Shown one piece after another: positions 17,701-26,853 of a stretch of DNA of 64,000 nt (position 1 is its first letter; every line of letters starts with the position of its first letter). Origin of the DNA: Chitinophaga dinghuensis (GTDB taxonomy: Bacteria > Bacteroidota > Bacteroidia > Chitinophagales > Chitinophagaceae); the NCBI RefSeq assembly GCF_003259435.1, contig NZ_QLMA01000002.1:186001-250000 (forward strand), written 5' to 3'. The notes under the pieces are model-generated. The model saw nothing but the letters and a program-made list of their open reading frames with translations. It did not search any database and had not been told where the DNA came from. A program made the position numbers and the translations under genes.

Positions 17701-19259
17701 CAGGTGTAGGGCTGATCTCTCCGCCACCTCATCACGATATCTATTCTATCGAGGATCTGGCTCAGCTGATCTTCGACCTTAAAAATGCTAACCGCGCTGC
17801 ACGTATCAGTGTGAAACTGGTTTCCAAAGCGGGCGTAGGTACTATCGCCGCAGGTGTGGCTAAAGCAAAAGCAGATGTCGTGTTGGTTTCCGGCTTCGAT
17901 GGCGGTACCGGCGCTTCTCCTATCAGTTCTATCAAGCATGCAGGTCTGCCTTGGGAATTAGGTCTTGCTGAATCCCACCAAACACTCGTTCGTAATAAAC
18001 TCCGCGGACGTGTGGTATTACAAACAGATGGTCAGCTGAAAACCGGCCGCGATATTGCAATTGCAACGCTGCTGGGTGCAGAAGAGTGGGGTGTAGCAAC
18101 TGCTGCACTGGTGGTAGAAGGCTGTATCATGATGCGTAAATGCCATGTAAATACTTGCCCTGTAGGTGTGGCCACTCAGGATACCGAACTGCGTAAACGC
18201 TTTACCGGAGATCCACAGCACGTAGTAAACCTCTTCAACTATCTGGTAGAAGAACTGCGTGAAATCATGGCAGATCTCGGTTTCCGTACCGTCAACGAGA
18301 TGGTTGGACAAGTAGATACTTTGCAACTGCGTGAAGATATAACCAATTGGAAAACAACTAAACTGGATCTGTCTCCCATCCTGTACAAAGAACCAGCTGC
18401 CGCTGAAACAGGTCTTTACAAACAGGAAGAGCAGGATCATGGACTCCGGGAAGTGCTGGACTGGCAGCTACTGAAAGTGGCACCGCCTGCGCTGGAAAAG
18501 AAAACCCGCGTCTTCCACCAGTTCAACGTTAAAAATACTGACCGTACTATCGGTACCATTTTATCAAACGAAATCACGAAACGCTACAAGAGCGAAGGTC
18601 TTCCTGAAGATACCCTTCACTTCAAATTCGTTGGTTCCGCAGGTCAGAGCTTTGGCGCATTCACGACCAAAGGTCTGACACTGGAACTCGAAGGCGAAGC
18701 AAACGACTACTTCGGTAAAGGCTTGTCTGGAGCAAAATTAATCCTCTATCCACCTGCAGAAGCAGTCTTCAAAGCGGAAGACAATATCATCGCCGGTAAC
18801 GTCTGCTTCTATGGCGCAACTTCCGGAGATGCTTATATCCGCGGTAAAGCAGGGGAACGCTTCTGCGTACGTAACTCCGGCGCTACTGTGGTAGTAGAAG
18901 GAGTAGGCGATCACGGATGTGAATATATGACCGGCGGACGCGCGGTGATACTGGGCGAAACAGGCCGCAACTTCGGCGCTGGTATGAGCGGTGGTATTGC
19001 TTTTGTCTACGATGTGAAAGGAAATTTTGCCAACCATTGCAACCGCGATATGATCGACCTGGATCCACTGGACCAGGAAGATGTAAACGCGCTGCATGAC
19101 TTGATTACTAAACATCACGCCTATACGAACAGTTCCGTGGCGAAATTTATCCTGAAAGACTGGGAGAATCAGCTACGTCACTTTGTGAAAGTATTCCCTA
19201 AAGAATACAAGGCAGCATTGAAAGCAGGTAAATCAATCGGTCAGAAAGTAGGCAGATAG
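14730..19259 (+). CDS. gltB: Glutamate synthase large subunit
   Basis: The 1509-residue large subunit of NADPH-type GOGAT, which with GltD makes two glutamates from glutamine and 2-oxoglutarate. The class II glutamine amidotransferase domain comes first; its catalytic Cys is in HDACGTGF (Cys20), exposed by removing a short propeptide. The central domain and the FMN-binding synthase domain follow (EGGEDEIRYEQL and GAKPGEGGQLPGHK around residues 910-980). The 3Fe-4S cluster cysteines are in CIMMRKCHVNTCPVGVATQD near residue 1132-1151. The C-terminal GXGXG beta-helix repeats (YMTGGRAVILGETGRNFGAG) complete it. Length and domain order are normal. gltD follows 30 bp later, so the two form an operon. 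Confidence 0.98.
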   Translation: MDEVRQTQGLYRPEFEHDACGTGFTAHIKGRKSHQIISDALTMLENMEHRGACGCEQNTGDGAGILFQMPHEFLYDECLKQGIRLPEFGKYGVGMVFFPKEPRWREECREILQRSAEKLGLEILGYRKVPVRPDGIGESALSVEPEIEQVFIACPYHISDAETFERKLFVLRNYVSKTVRNTIPKDKASFYIASLSYKTIVYKGQLTTYQVRHYYTDLSDEKMVSAFALIHSRFATNTFPSWRLAHPYRYIAHNGEINTLKGNLNWLRAGERDFVSKFFSQEEMEMLLPIVEEGQSDSASLDNVIELLTLTGRSLPHVMMMLVPEAWDGNEDMDPVKKAFYEYHASLMEPWDGPASISFTDGKIIGATLDRNGLRPSRFVVTKDDRVIMASEAGVLPIDPKNIKEKGRLQPGKMFIVDMDQGRIIGDEELKQQICSQQPYGEWLNKYKIRLEELPEPRVTFTHLEHEQIFKYQRAFGYTTEDLNTIIAPMAIDGKEPVGSMGTDAPLAVLSNQPQHLCNYFKQLFAQVTNPPIDPIRERLVMSLATYVGNNGNLLDENPLHCHGVALRHPILNNHELEKIRSIDTGLFQAKTLQTYFKADGKPGSLEKGLARLCRYAVDAVEDGFEVIILSDRAIDSEHAAIPSVLAASAVHHHLIRKGYRGQVGLIVEAGDVWEVHHFACLLGFGATAINPYLALSTIRDMKIGGKLDTEQDVDKLKKNYIKAVCDGLLKVFSKMGISTLQSYQGAQIFEILGISQSVVDKYFTGAVSRIQGLTVDDIARETLAKHWMGYGRKETPVQRLTEGGVYQWKRKGEFHLFNPNTIHLLQLATRMGDYSTFKKYSKAVNDQSEKACTLRSMFSFRRTRPSISIDEVEPATAILKRFATGAMSFGSISHEAHSTLAIAMNRIGAKSNTGEGGEDEIRYEQLPNGDSMRSAIKQVASARFGVTSQYLTNADELQIKMAQGAKPGEGGQLPGHKVDDWIAKVRHSTPGVGLISPPPHHDIYSIEDLAQLIFDLKNANRAARISVKLVSKAGVGTIAAGVAKAKADVVLVSGFDGGTGASPISSIKHAGLPWELGLAESHQTLVRNKLRGRVVLQTDGQLKTGRDIAIATLLGAEEWGVATAALVVEGCIMMRKCHVNTCPVGVATQDTELRKRFTGDPQHVVNLFNYLVEELREIMADLGFRTVNEMVGQVDTLQLREDITNWKTTKLDLSPILYKEPAAAETGLYKQEEQDHGLREVLDWQLLKVAPPALEKKTRVFHQFNVKNTDRTIGTILSNEITKRYKSEGLPEDTLHFKFVGSAGQSFGAFTTKGLTLELEGEANDYFGKGLSGAKLILYPPAEAVFKAEDNIIAGNVCFYGATSGDAYIRGKAGERFCVRNSGATVVVEGVGDHGCEYMTGGRAVILGETGRNFGAGMSGGIAFVYDVKGNFANHCNRDMIDLDPLDQEDVNALHDLITKHHAYTNSSVAKFILKDWENQLRHFVKVFPKEYKAALKAGKSIGQKVGR

Positions 19260-19289
19260 TATCAGTAACAATTAACATGCATTATCAAC

Positions 19290-20765
19290 ATGGGTAAACC
19301 TACAGGATTCCTGGAATTTACACGCGAAATGCCGGGGAAATCAGATCCACGGGAAAGGGTGAAGCATTATAACGAGTTTGTAGAACGCTACCCTGAAAAT
19401 AAATTGAATCAGCAGGCTGCCCGCTGTATGAACTGCGGCGTGCCCTTCTGTCACAGCGGATGTCCGCTGGGAAATGTCATTCCTGAATTCAACGATGCCG
19501 TATATCGTCAGGACTGGCAGGATGCATATGAAATTCTCACTTCTACCAATAACTTCCCGGAATTTACCGGCCGTATTTGCCCGGCGCCTTGCGAAAGCGC
19601 TTGCGTACTGGGTATCAATCAGCCTCCGGTTGCTATTGAAGAAATCGAAAAACATATTATTGAAGTAGCCTTCGATAAGGGTTTGGTGCATGCCAAAACA
19701 CCGAGGGTGCGTACCGGTAAAAAGGTAGCAGTTGTTGGTTCCGGTCCTGCCGGAATGGCCGCTGCAGCACAGTTGAACTATGCTGGTCACCAGGTAACCG
19801 TATTTGAAAGAGACGATGCTCCCGGCGGTTTGCTCCGTTATGGCATTCCGGATTTCAAATTGGAAAAATGGGTCATAGAGCGTCGCGTAAAACTGATGGA
19901 AGAGGAAGGTGTCATCTTCCAATGCAATACTAATATAGGCGTTGACGTTAGTGCTAACGATCTGCTGAGGGAATTCAACGCAATAGTACTGGCAGGAGGA
20001 TCTACCATTCCACGCGATTTAACCATCCCTGGCAGGGAGTTAAATGGAGTACATTTCGCGATGGACTTCCTGAAGCAACAGAACAAACGCGTGGCCAACA
20101 GGGAAGTAGAAGGTGCGGATATTCTTGCGAATGGTAAAAATGTAGTAGTAATAGGTGGGGGAGACACGGGGTCCGACTGTGTGGGCACCAGTAATCGTCA
20201 TGGCGCAGTGAGCATCACCCAACTGGAACTGTTACCAAAACCTCCGGGAGAGCGCACTGATTACATGCCATGGCCTACTTACCCTATGGTGCTCAAAACC
20301 TCCTCTTCACATGAAGAGGGCGCTAACCGCCAATGGGCTATTGCTACCAAAGCTTTCATCGGCGATGATAACGGCCATCTGAAAGCACTCCGAATTGTAG
20401 ACCTGGAATGGTCTCTCAGTCCGGATGGCCGCCCGGCTAAATTCATCGAAGTTCCTGGTTCTGAAAGAGATATTCCTTGTGAACTGGCACTGCTGGCAAT
20501 GGGCTTCGTGCATCCACAGCACAGCGGAATGCTGGATCAACTGGAAGTAGAAAGAGACGAAAGAGGCAATGTAAAAGCTTCTGAAAAGACATACCTCACA
20601 TCCATTCCTAAAGTGTTCACTGCCGGCGATATGCGCCGTGGTCAATCACTGGTGGTTTGGGCCATAAGCGAAGGACGCGAGTGTGCGAGAAAAGTGGATG
20701 AATTCCTTATGGGCACTTCCCAACTGGAAAGCAAAGACCATTCGTTACAGGCAATGGCCCTGTAA
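19290..20765 (+). CDS. gltD: Glutamate synthase small subunit
   Basis: The 491-residue FAD/NADPH subunit that feeds electrons to GltB. The N-terminal Fe-S domain has cysteines in CMNCGVPFCHSGCPLGN (about residues 47-63) and in RICPAPCESACVLG (about 95-108), for two 4Fe-4S clusters. The FAD-binding Rossmann motif is VAVVGSGPAGMAAAAQL (about 146-162) and the NADPH-binding motif is VVVIGGGDTGSDC near 286-298. The C-terminal FTAGDMRRGQSLVVWAI motif is the usual FAD contact. It lies 30 bp after gltB and is followed by a strong terminator, so the operon has two genes. Confidence 0.98.
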   Translation: MGKPTGFLEFTREMPGKSDPRERVKHYNEFVERYPENKLNQQAARCMNCGVPFCHSGCPLGNVIPEFNDAVYRQDWQDAYEILTSTNNFPEFTGRICPAPCESACVLGINQPPVAIEEIEKHIIEVAFDKGLVHAKTPRVRTGKKVAVVGSGPAGMAAAAQLNYAGHQVTVFERDDAPGGLLRYGIPDFKLEKWVIERRVKLMEEEGVIFQCNTNIGVDVSANDLLREFNAIVLAGGSTIPRDLTIPGRELNGVHFAMDFLKQQNKRVANREVEGADILANGKNVVVIGGGDTGSDCVGTSNRHGAVSITQLELLPKPPGERTDYMPWPTYPMVLKTSSSHEEGANRQWAIATKAFIGDDNGHLKALRIVDLEWSLSPDGRPAKFIEVPGSERDIPCELALLAMGFVHPQHSGMLDQLEVERDERGNVKASEKTYLTSIPKVFTAGDMRRGQSLVVWAISEGRECARKVDEFLMGTSQLESKDHSLQAMAL

Positions 20766-20827
20766 CCTGTCTTTATCATATTAAACTTTTCTCATAAGCA
20801 GGTTTAGATTTTGTTGTAACCTTCAGT

Positions 20828-20855
20828 CGGGCCGGGTCTTTACCCGGCCTTTTAC
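20828..20855 (+). terminator. gltBD operon terminator
   Basis: GGCCGGGT (20830-20837) pairs with ACCCGGCC (20842-20849) around a 4-nt loop and is followed by TTTTA. Confidence 0.85.
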
Positions 20856-20965
20856 TTTCCATCTCCCCAAATCCCCTACAGATATAATTCCTCTTTCAGC
20901 AGAAAAAAACCGGCTATTCAGCTATTTTCTAACCCAGTTACCCTTCCACTGGATTATTTTAGATC

Positions 20966-21595
20966 ATGATGAAGAAGCTGTGTTTATTGTGTATCGTATT
21001 CCTTTCTCTTGGCGCATACGCCCAGGAGAAAGGCAACGATGTCAACCCGAACGAACTGATCATCTATGCCCAAACTTACAAAAGAGGGCTGTACAGGACT
21101 TTTAGGGACTTCCAGACCAATAATCCTTCGGAGGAAGGAGACCTTACTATTAAGGACCGTAGTAATGCCGCGCAGATGTATCTCCTGGCCAATAAAAACG
21201 AGCTGGTCCTCCGGGATGGAAGTGGAGAACATAGAGTAAAAGATTACTGGGGTTACTGCGATGGCATCAACATCTATGTCCGGGACAATGGGTTGAATAA
21301 AATCCTCGAAACAGGGTATTATTGCATCTATCGTCAACAAGGTGTGCAATCTTCCCGCAATTATTACAATTCCGCCGATATGACCGTGGCAGCCCTCCGC
21401 TCTCCGGTGCAGATAATAAAAGTTATTAACATCATGACCGGCGAAATCTTTGAATTATCCGCCTATAACCTCCGTAAATACATTCTTCCACAAGACGAAC
21501 AACTCCTGGATCAGTTCCGCTCCGACAAAGAAAAAAGAGACAAATTAATTTGGTATATCCGTCAATTTAATCAGCGAAACAAGCCATCTGTCTGA
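20966..21595 (+). CDS. Exported protein of unknown function
   Basis: A 209-residue protein with a clear signal peptide (MMKKLCLLCIVFLSLGAYAQ). The mature part has no membrane segments and no motif I can tie to a known enzyme. It begins with NPNELIIYAQTYKRGLYRTFRDFQ and includes a YWGYCDGINIYVRDNG stretch that looks like a beta-rich domain, ending in a basic helical tail. It sits between the gltBD terminator and tamB, on the same strand as both, and about 200 bp precede tamB, so operon membership is doubtful. Likely periplasmic or outer-membrane associated. The start is the first of two adjacent Met codons. Confidence 0.72.
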   Translation: MMKKLCLLCIVFLSLGAYAQEKGNDVNPNELIIYAQTYKRGLYRTFRDFQTNNPSEEGDLTIKDRSNAAQMYLLANKNELVLRDGSGEHRVKDYWGYCDGINIYVRDNGLNKILETGYYCIYRQQGVQSSRNYYNSADMTVAALRSPVQIIKVINIMTGEIFELSAYNLRKYILPQDEQLLDQFRSDKEKRDKLIWYIRQFNQRNKPSV

Positions 21596-21792
21596 CTTTT
21601 TGCCCCCTCTCCGCAAAAAAAGTATGCCCGTTACCGTATTTAACGTATCCTTGCACAACATCATAACCTTGTGCCCCGGGTACGAATTTTGCATCGCCCA
21701 ATAGCGTTCGGATACAATCCCGTATTAAGAGTAAACTATAAACGCCCTGGCGCGTTTTAATTCTGTAATTATTATATACCCGAAAAATTCAC

Positions 21793-24700
21793 GTGACAGA
21801 ACCAGAAGAAACCGGAGAAAATCGCGGCCGCCCCTGGTGGAAATGGCTTTTATGGATTATTGTAGCGGTGCTGCTGTTGCCCGTTATGTTGCTGCTATTG
21901 CTTCAGATAGACGGTGTACAAAACTATATCCGCCAACAAGGCGAATCCTATCTGCAAAAGAAACTGAATACCCGGGTTAAAATAGGCTATCTCCGCGCCA
22001 GAGGATGGCAATACCTCGAACTCAAAAACGTGTTTGTTGCCGACACCACCAATCACGCCTTGTTCTATTCCGGCACCCTGAAAGTACATTACAACCTGCT
22101 TTCCCTGCTGAGCAACGAATTGAAAATAGATAAACTGGAATGGGATTCTGTGCTTGTAAACGCATACCGCCTCAATGACTCTACTTTTAACTATCAGTTC
22201 GCCATTGACGCTTTCGTTAAACCTAGCGCCAAACCGGATACCCTTTCCAATTCCTCCGGAACAACCCTGCAGTACTTACTCAAAGATATTACGCTGAAAC
22301 AGTTCAGCGTCAGATATGAGGACCATCCCGGCGGCATGGACGCCGTTCTCACCTGGAAAGAAATTCGCCTCGATCCTGATGATCTCCTCGTCGACGATGG
22401 GGTATACTCTTTCAGAGGTATTGCCGTAGATGGCCTCAGAGGCTACTTCCGTCAGTATTATATTCCGTCTAAAGTGGCCGCCGCCGCGCCGCCACCGGAA
22501 CCAAAGGATACCAATGCCACCTCCCTGCATCTGCTGCTGAAGAAACTCACCATCAACAATAGTAGCTTCCTCTATAGCAGCGATGCCATCGGCATTTCCA
22601 CCGCCTGGACCGTAGGCAAACTAACCTTATTGAATTCCAGCCTGGATCAGGACTCCACCCGTATCCAGGTAGGAGATCTTAAAGTGCAGTATACCGGCGG
22701 AATCGTAGCGCTCATGCCAGGAAAGGATAATACGCCGCCAGCCCCGGATACCACGCCCAATACCTGGAAAGTAGTGGCTACACAAGTGAATTTAGAGAGA
22801 CTCGCAGTTCGCTACGACAATGGCGCCCCTCCACCAAAGGCCGCGGGCCCCAATCCAGACTATAATCACTTATTCCTCAGCAATATCAATACGCATATTG
22901 CGAACGTGAAATACCAACCGGATACCATCGCTGCGGCATTAAAGTCCATGACAGTCCGCGACTGGTCCGGATTTACCATCAAAAAGGCGAATATGGATGT
23001 GGTATTTACGCCACAAAGCCTCTCGCTCAATAACTTCCTGGTACAAACCAATAAAAGCATACTCCGTAAAAATGTAACCGTTACCGTGCCCTCATGGGCT
23101 GACGTCAGTAAAGACCTGGACAAGATCGGACTGGATGCCAACCTCGACTCTGTCAGCGTTGCGCTGGGCGAATGGCTGGCCTTTGTACCGGATGCCCGCA
23201 AAAACAAATCTTTTGATCCTCTCTGGAACAAAGAGCTAACGTTATCGGCTATATTAAAAGGAAACCTGGGATTACTGAATATTAAGGACTTGTATGTAAA
23301 TGATCATGCCGGCAACCTCATTAAAATGAGTAACGGACAAGTCAGCCATGCAGCCGATCCTGATAAGCTGAATGCCAACCTTACCGGACTATATATCCAA
23401 TCCGGCAATAAACCCCTCCGTGCCTGGCTGCCCGCTGGTACGCTGCCAGATACTCCGCGCATTCCTGAGAACTTCCTGATAACAGGTTCCTTCTCCGGCG
23501 GCATGAAGGACATGAATACAAACCTTCAGTTGAGAAGCGATTATGCCAGCGCAGATATTAAAGCTCGTCTTATCAACATTACTGATAGTCTGCGCAGCTC
23601 TTACAATATCAACATTCCATACCTGCACGTCCAACCGGGGAAACTCCTGTTAGATACTACCTATGGCTGGATAAACGGCAGCCTGAATGCTACCGGAAAC
23701 GGCTACACGCTTAAAGGAATGGTTGCCAGAGCAACGGCCCAGTTAAACGACGCTCACTATAACGGCTATACGTATCACGACATCACAGTATCCGGCGATA
23801 TCAATAAAGGGGTATTTCGCGCACACGGTGAAAGTGCCGATACCAGTATCACCACCACTTTCCAAGTGGAAGGCGCCCTGTCCGACACCGGCATCCACAA
23901 CTTCCATACGGATATGGAAATCGCGAAAGCGGATCTGTATACTACCAACTGGTACTCGCAACCACTCACATTAATGGGGAATCTTCATGCTGAGTTTTCC
24001 AGCATTGACCCTCAGAAAATAGAAGGAAACGCGTTCCTCACCCAATGGAAAATCCAGCTGAATGACAACATCATTCCATTGGATACTGTAGCCTTGATTG
24101 CCACACATACAGATCAGCAATATATCGATCTTAAAACGCCCATGGGTGTGATCAATACATGGGGACAGTTCGATTATACCAAAATTGGTGCTGCCTTCTC
24201 CATGATATTAGCAAAGCCGCTCCAGCCAATGGATACAGCCAAACTAATGATACCTCCGGCTGATCAGTCGCTGGCATGGTACGGCTCTCTTGTATGGCCC
24301 AAAAGTTTGCACGATCTGATGCCAGCACTGCGTATGGATCAACCAATGGTATTTAGCGGCCGCCTGAACAGCGATAGCAGCTTGCTGACATTCCAGGCGC
24401 ATGCCCCTAAGATCAACTACGACTCTTTACAAATTGATAGTCTGGCTATAACAGCCTCTATTCTTGATACCGCGCTTCAGGCAAAGGTTTCGTTGGCACA
24501 TCTCGCTCATCCAACATTCCCGTTGCAGCATACAATGCTGACAGCGCAAGCAGATACCGGTTTAGTAAACTTCGATCTGGTGTTGCAGGATACACGCTAT
24601 AAGCCCAAATATCAACTGGGCGGTTATCTGGATTTCCTGCCGGACAGCATCATGAAAATCGCTATTAAACCTGGGCTATTGCTGAATTACCAACAATGGA

Positions 24701-26853
24701 CGGTAGACAAGGATAACATGTTACGGCTGAAAAATCATTTCCCAGACTCTGCTAATATCAGATTGTCGCAGGGAAATCAGTCTATACACCTGGTTACACA
24801 ACAGGATACCGCGTCTACACCTGCTGTGCAATTGAAAATAGAGAACTTCCAACTCTCCACAATAACGGCGATGTTGTCTTCAGATACGCTGCTGGCAAAT
24901 GGTTTATTGAATGCAGATGCCAATGTGCGCAACTGGAATACATCCCCAGTTATTGACGCAAAGCTGCGCATAGATAGCCTCACTGTCAAGAATGCCCCTG
25001 TAGGCACATTAACGGCACAAGTCAGCAATCCGGTGACGGATCAATATAAACTGGATGCTACACTGTCTGGCGCCGACAACAGCGTAACCGTAACGGGAAC
25101 CTACGACACCACTTTGCAAGCACATGTTGCGATTGAAAAGCTGAGCATGAAAACAGTGGAACCGTTTACTTTCGGTAGCATGCACCATATGTATGGAACG
25201 GCCTCCGGTGTGTTTGATGTGTCAGGAACAACATCAGCGCCTAAAGTGAAAGGGGAAATGCATTTCTCTCAGGCAGGCGGCATTGTAACCTTCCTGGGAA
25301 ATAACCTGCATCTGCCAGATGAAAATATCGTTATTGACGACAGAGGGATTGTCTTCAATAACGCTGTTATTGCGGATAGTCTGAATAACGAAATGGTCAT
25401 GAATGGCCGCATCAATTCCCGTGATTATTCCCGTTTCACTTTCAATTTGGATGTAAGTGCGGATAATTTCATGGTATTGGGTCCACAGCACAATAACGAT
25501 CAATGGCTGTACGGCCCGGCATATGTGGATAGTAAGATTAAGATCCGAGGCTCTTTAGATCTCCCGCGTATTGACGCCAATGTGAAGCTGAGAGATAAAT
25601 CCAAAATTACTGTTATCCTTCCGCAAGATGAACCCGGCCTTGCGGACAGGGAAGGAGTGGTGGAATTTGTTAATATGAGCAATCCGATTGACTCTGCGCT
25701 CCTAGCAAAGGAAGACAGTATTAAATATGCAAATCCCCGCTTGAAGGGGGTGAATTTCTCTGGTGTAGCTGAGATAACACCGGAATCAACGATAAAGATT
25801 GTTATAGACAGTCAGAATGGCGATTATGTGCAGGCAAAAGGTACCGCCAATCTCAACGCTACATTGGACCCAAGTAATAAAATGAGTTTGACCGGCCGGT
25901 ATGAAATTGAAGAAGGAAAGTATGAGATGTCGCTCAACCAGTTTATCAAACGTTCCTTTGATATCCAGAAAGGTAGTTATATCTCTTTCAGTGGAGATGC
26001 TATGGACGCAGATTTGAACATCACCGCCAAATATGCGGTGAGCGCTCCGGCAATAGATCTGGTACAGGACCAGTTGGGAAGTATGAGTGCCGAAGATAGG
26101 ACGCGCTATAAACAACGCATCCCTTTTGAGGTATACATGACCATTAAGGGCAATCTGAAAAAACCAGATATTACCTTCCAATTGGATATGCCAGAGCAGG
26201 AAAGAAATGACTTCAACGGCGCATTGTATAATCGCATCAAGCAAATCAATCAGGTACCATCTGAACTAAATAAACAAGTAATGGGGCTGCTGGTATTGAA
26301 AACCTTCATTCCCGACGATCCTACCAGTACACTGGATAACAGTGGGGGCGGCGTAGGTCAGGCGGCCCGCAACAGTGTGAGCAAAATCGTTTCGCAACAG
26401 TTGAATAACCTTGCCGGCAATCTGATTAAAGGAGTAGATCTAAACTTCGACTTACAGAGTAAAGAAGATTATTCTACCGGGTCTGCACAGGAACAAACCA
26501 ACCTCAATATCGGCGCATCCAAGAACCTGTTTAATGATCGTTTAACCGTTACCGTTGGATCAAATATTATGCTGGCTGGCAGTGCACAAAATGCGAGCTC
26601 TCTCATTGGCGACATTTCTGTCAACTACAAACTCACCAAAGATGGCCGTTACCGAGTAAGAGTATACCAGCGGAATGATAACCAATCGGTCATTGAAGGT
26701 CAATTGGTAGAAACAGGCGTAGCATTTATGCTGGTAATGGATTATGATGAATTCAGAGAAATATTGCAGCGCTCCAAAACAAAAGCAGATCAGAAGAAAC
26801 TACGTACAAATTCTCAAAAGAAGAGTAATAACAAGAATGCATCGGATCAATAG
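21793..26853 (+). CDS. tamB: TamB-like translocation and assembly module protein (DUF490)
   Basis: A 1686-residue AsmA/TamB-type protein. One N-terminal membrane anchor (about residues 16-38, WLLWIIVAVLLLPVMLLLLL) is followed by a very long periplasmic beta-rich region and a C-terminal DUF490 domain (last ~400 residues). Such proteins bridge the periplasm and are thought to help outer-membrane protein or lipid transport. The start is a GTG at 21793; the next Met is inside the anchor, so GTG is the sensible choice. It ends 17 bp inside the tamL gene, which implies coupled translation. Ala/Pro-rich low-complexity patches occur near residues 230-240 and 345-350. Family certain, exact cargo unknown. 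Confidence 0.93.
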   Translation: MTEPEETGENRGRPWWKWLLWIIVAVLLLPVMLLLLLQIDGVQNYIRQQGESYLQKKLNTRVKIGYLRARGWQYLELKNVFVADTTNHALFYSGTLKVHYNLLSLLSNELKIDKLEWDSVLVNAYRLNDSTFNYQFAIDAFVKPSAKPDTLSNSSGTTLQYLLKDITLKQFSVRYEDHPGGMDAVLTWKEIRLDPDDLLVDDGVYSFRGIAVDGLRGYFRQYYIPSKVAAAAPPPEPKDTNATSLHLLLKKLTINNSSFLYSSDAIGISTAWTVGKLTLLNSSLDQDSTRIQVGDLKVQYTGGIVALMPGKDNTPPAPDTTPNTWKVVATQVNLERLAVRYDNGAPPPKAAGPNPDYNHLFLSNINTHIANVKYQPDTIAAALKSMTVRDWSGFTIKKANMDVVFTPQSLSLNNFLVQTNKSILRKNVTVTVPSWADVSKDLDKIGLDANLDSVSVALGEWLAFVPDARKNKSFDPLWNKELTLSAILKGNLGLLNIKDLYVNDHAGNLIKMSNGQVSHAADPDKLNANLTGLYIQSGNKPLRAWLPAGTLPDTPRIPENFLITGSFSGGMKDMNTNLQLRSDYASADIKARLINITDSLRSSYNINIPYLHVQPGKLLLDTTYGWINGSLNATGNGYTLKGMVARATAQLNDAHYNGYTYHDITVSGDINKGVFRAHGESADTSITTTFQVEGALSDTGIHNFHTDMEIAKADLYTTNWYSQPLTLMGNLHAEFSSIDPQKIEGNAFLTQWKIQLNDNIIPLDTVALIATHTDQQYIDLKTPMGVINTWGQFDYTKIGAAFSMILAKPLQPMDTAKLMIPPADQSLAWYGSLVWPKSLHDLMPALRMDQPMVFSGRLNSDSSLLTFQAHAPKINYDSLQIDSLAITASILDTALQAKVSLAHLAHPTFPLQHTMLTAQADTGLVNFDLVLQDTRYKPKYQLGGYLDFLPDSIMKIAIKPGLLLNYQQWTVDKDNMLRLKNHFPDSANIRLSQGNQSIHLVTQQDTASTPAVQLKIENFQLSTITAMLSSDTLLANGLLNADANVRNWNTSPVIDAKLRIDSLTVKNAPVGTLTAQVSNPVTDQYKLDATLSGADNSVTVTGTYDTTLQAHVAIEKLSMKTVEPFTFGSMHHMYGTASGVFDVSGTTSAPKVKGEMHFSQAGGIVTFLGNNLHLPDENIVIDDRGIVFNNAVIADSLNNEMVMNGRINSRDYSRFTFNLDVSADNFMVLGPQHNNDQWLYGPAYVDSKIKIRGSLDLPRIDANVKLRDKSKITVILPQDEPGLADREGVVEFVNMSNPIDSALLAKEDSIKYANPRLKGVNFSGVAEITPESTIKIVIDSQNGDYVQAKGTANLNATLDPSNKMSLTGRYEIEEGKYEMSLNQFIKRSFDIQKGSYISFSGDAMDADLNITAKYAVSAPAIDLVQDQLGSMSAEDRTRYKQRIPFEVYMTIKGNLKKPDITFQLDMPEQERNDFNGALYNRIKQINQVPSELNKQVMGLLVLKTFIPDDPTSTLDNSGGGVGQAARNSVSKIVSQQLNNLAGNLIKGVDLNFDLQSKEDYSTGSAQEQTNLNIGASKNLFNDRLTVTVGSNIMLAGSAQNASSLIGDISVNYKLTKDGRYRVRVYQRNDNQSVIEGQLVETGVAFMLVMDYDEFREILQRSKTKADQKKLRTNSQKKSNNKNASDQ

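Noticed and set aside
26744-26836. Upstream extension of the tamL start
   Set aside because: It would place the lipoprotein signal internally; the ATG at 26837 gives a proper signal peptide and a short overlap with tamB.
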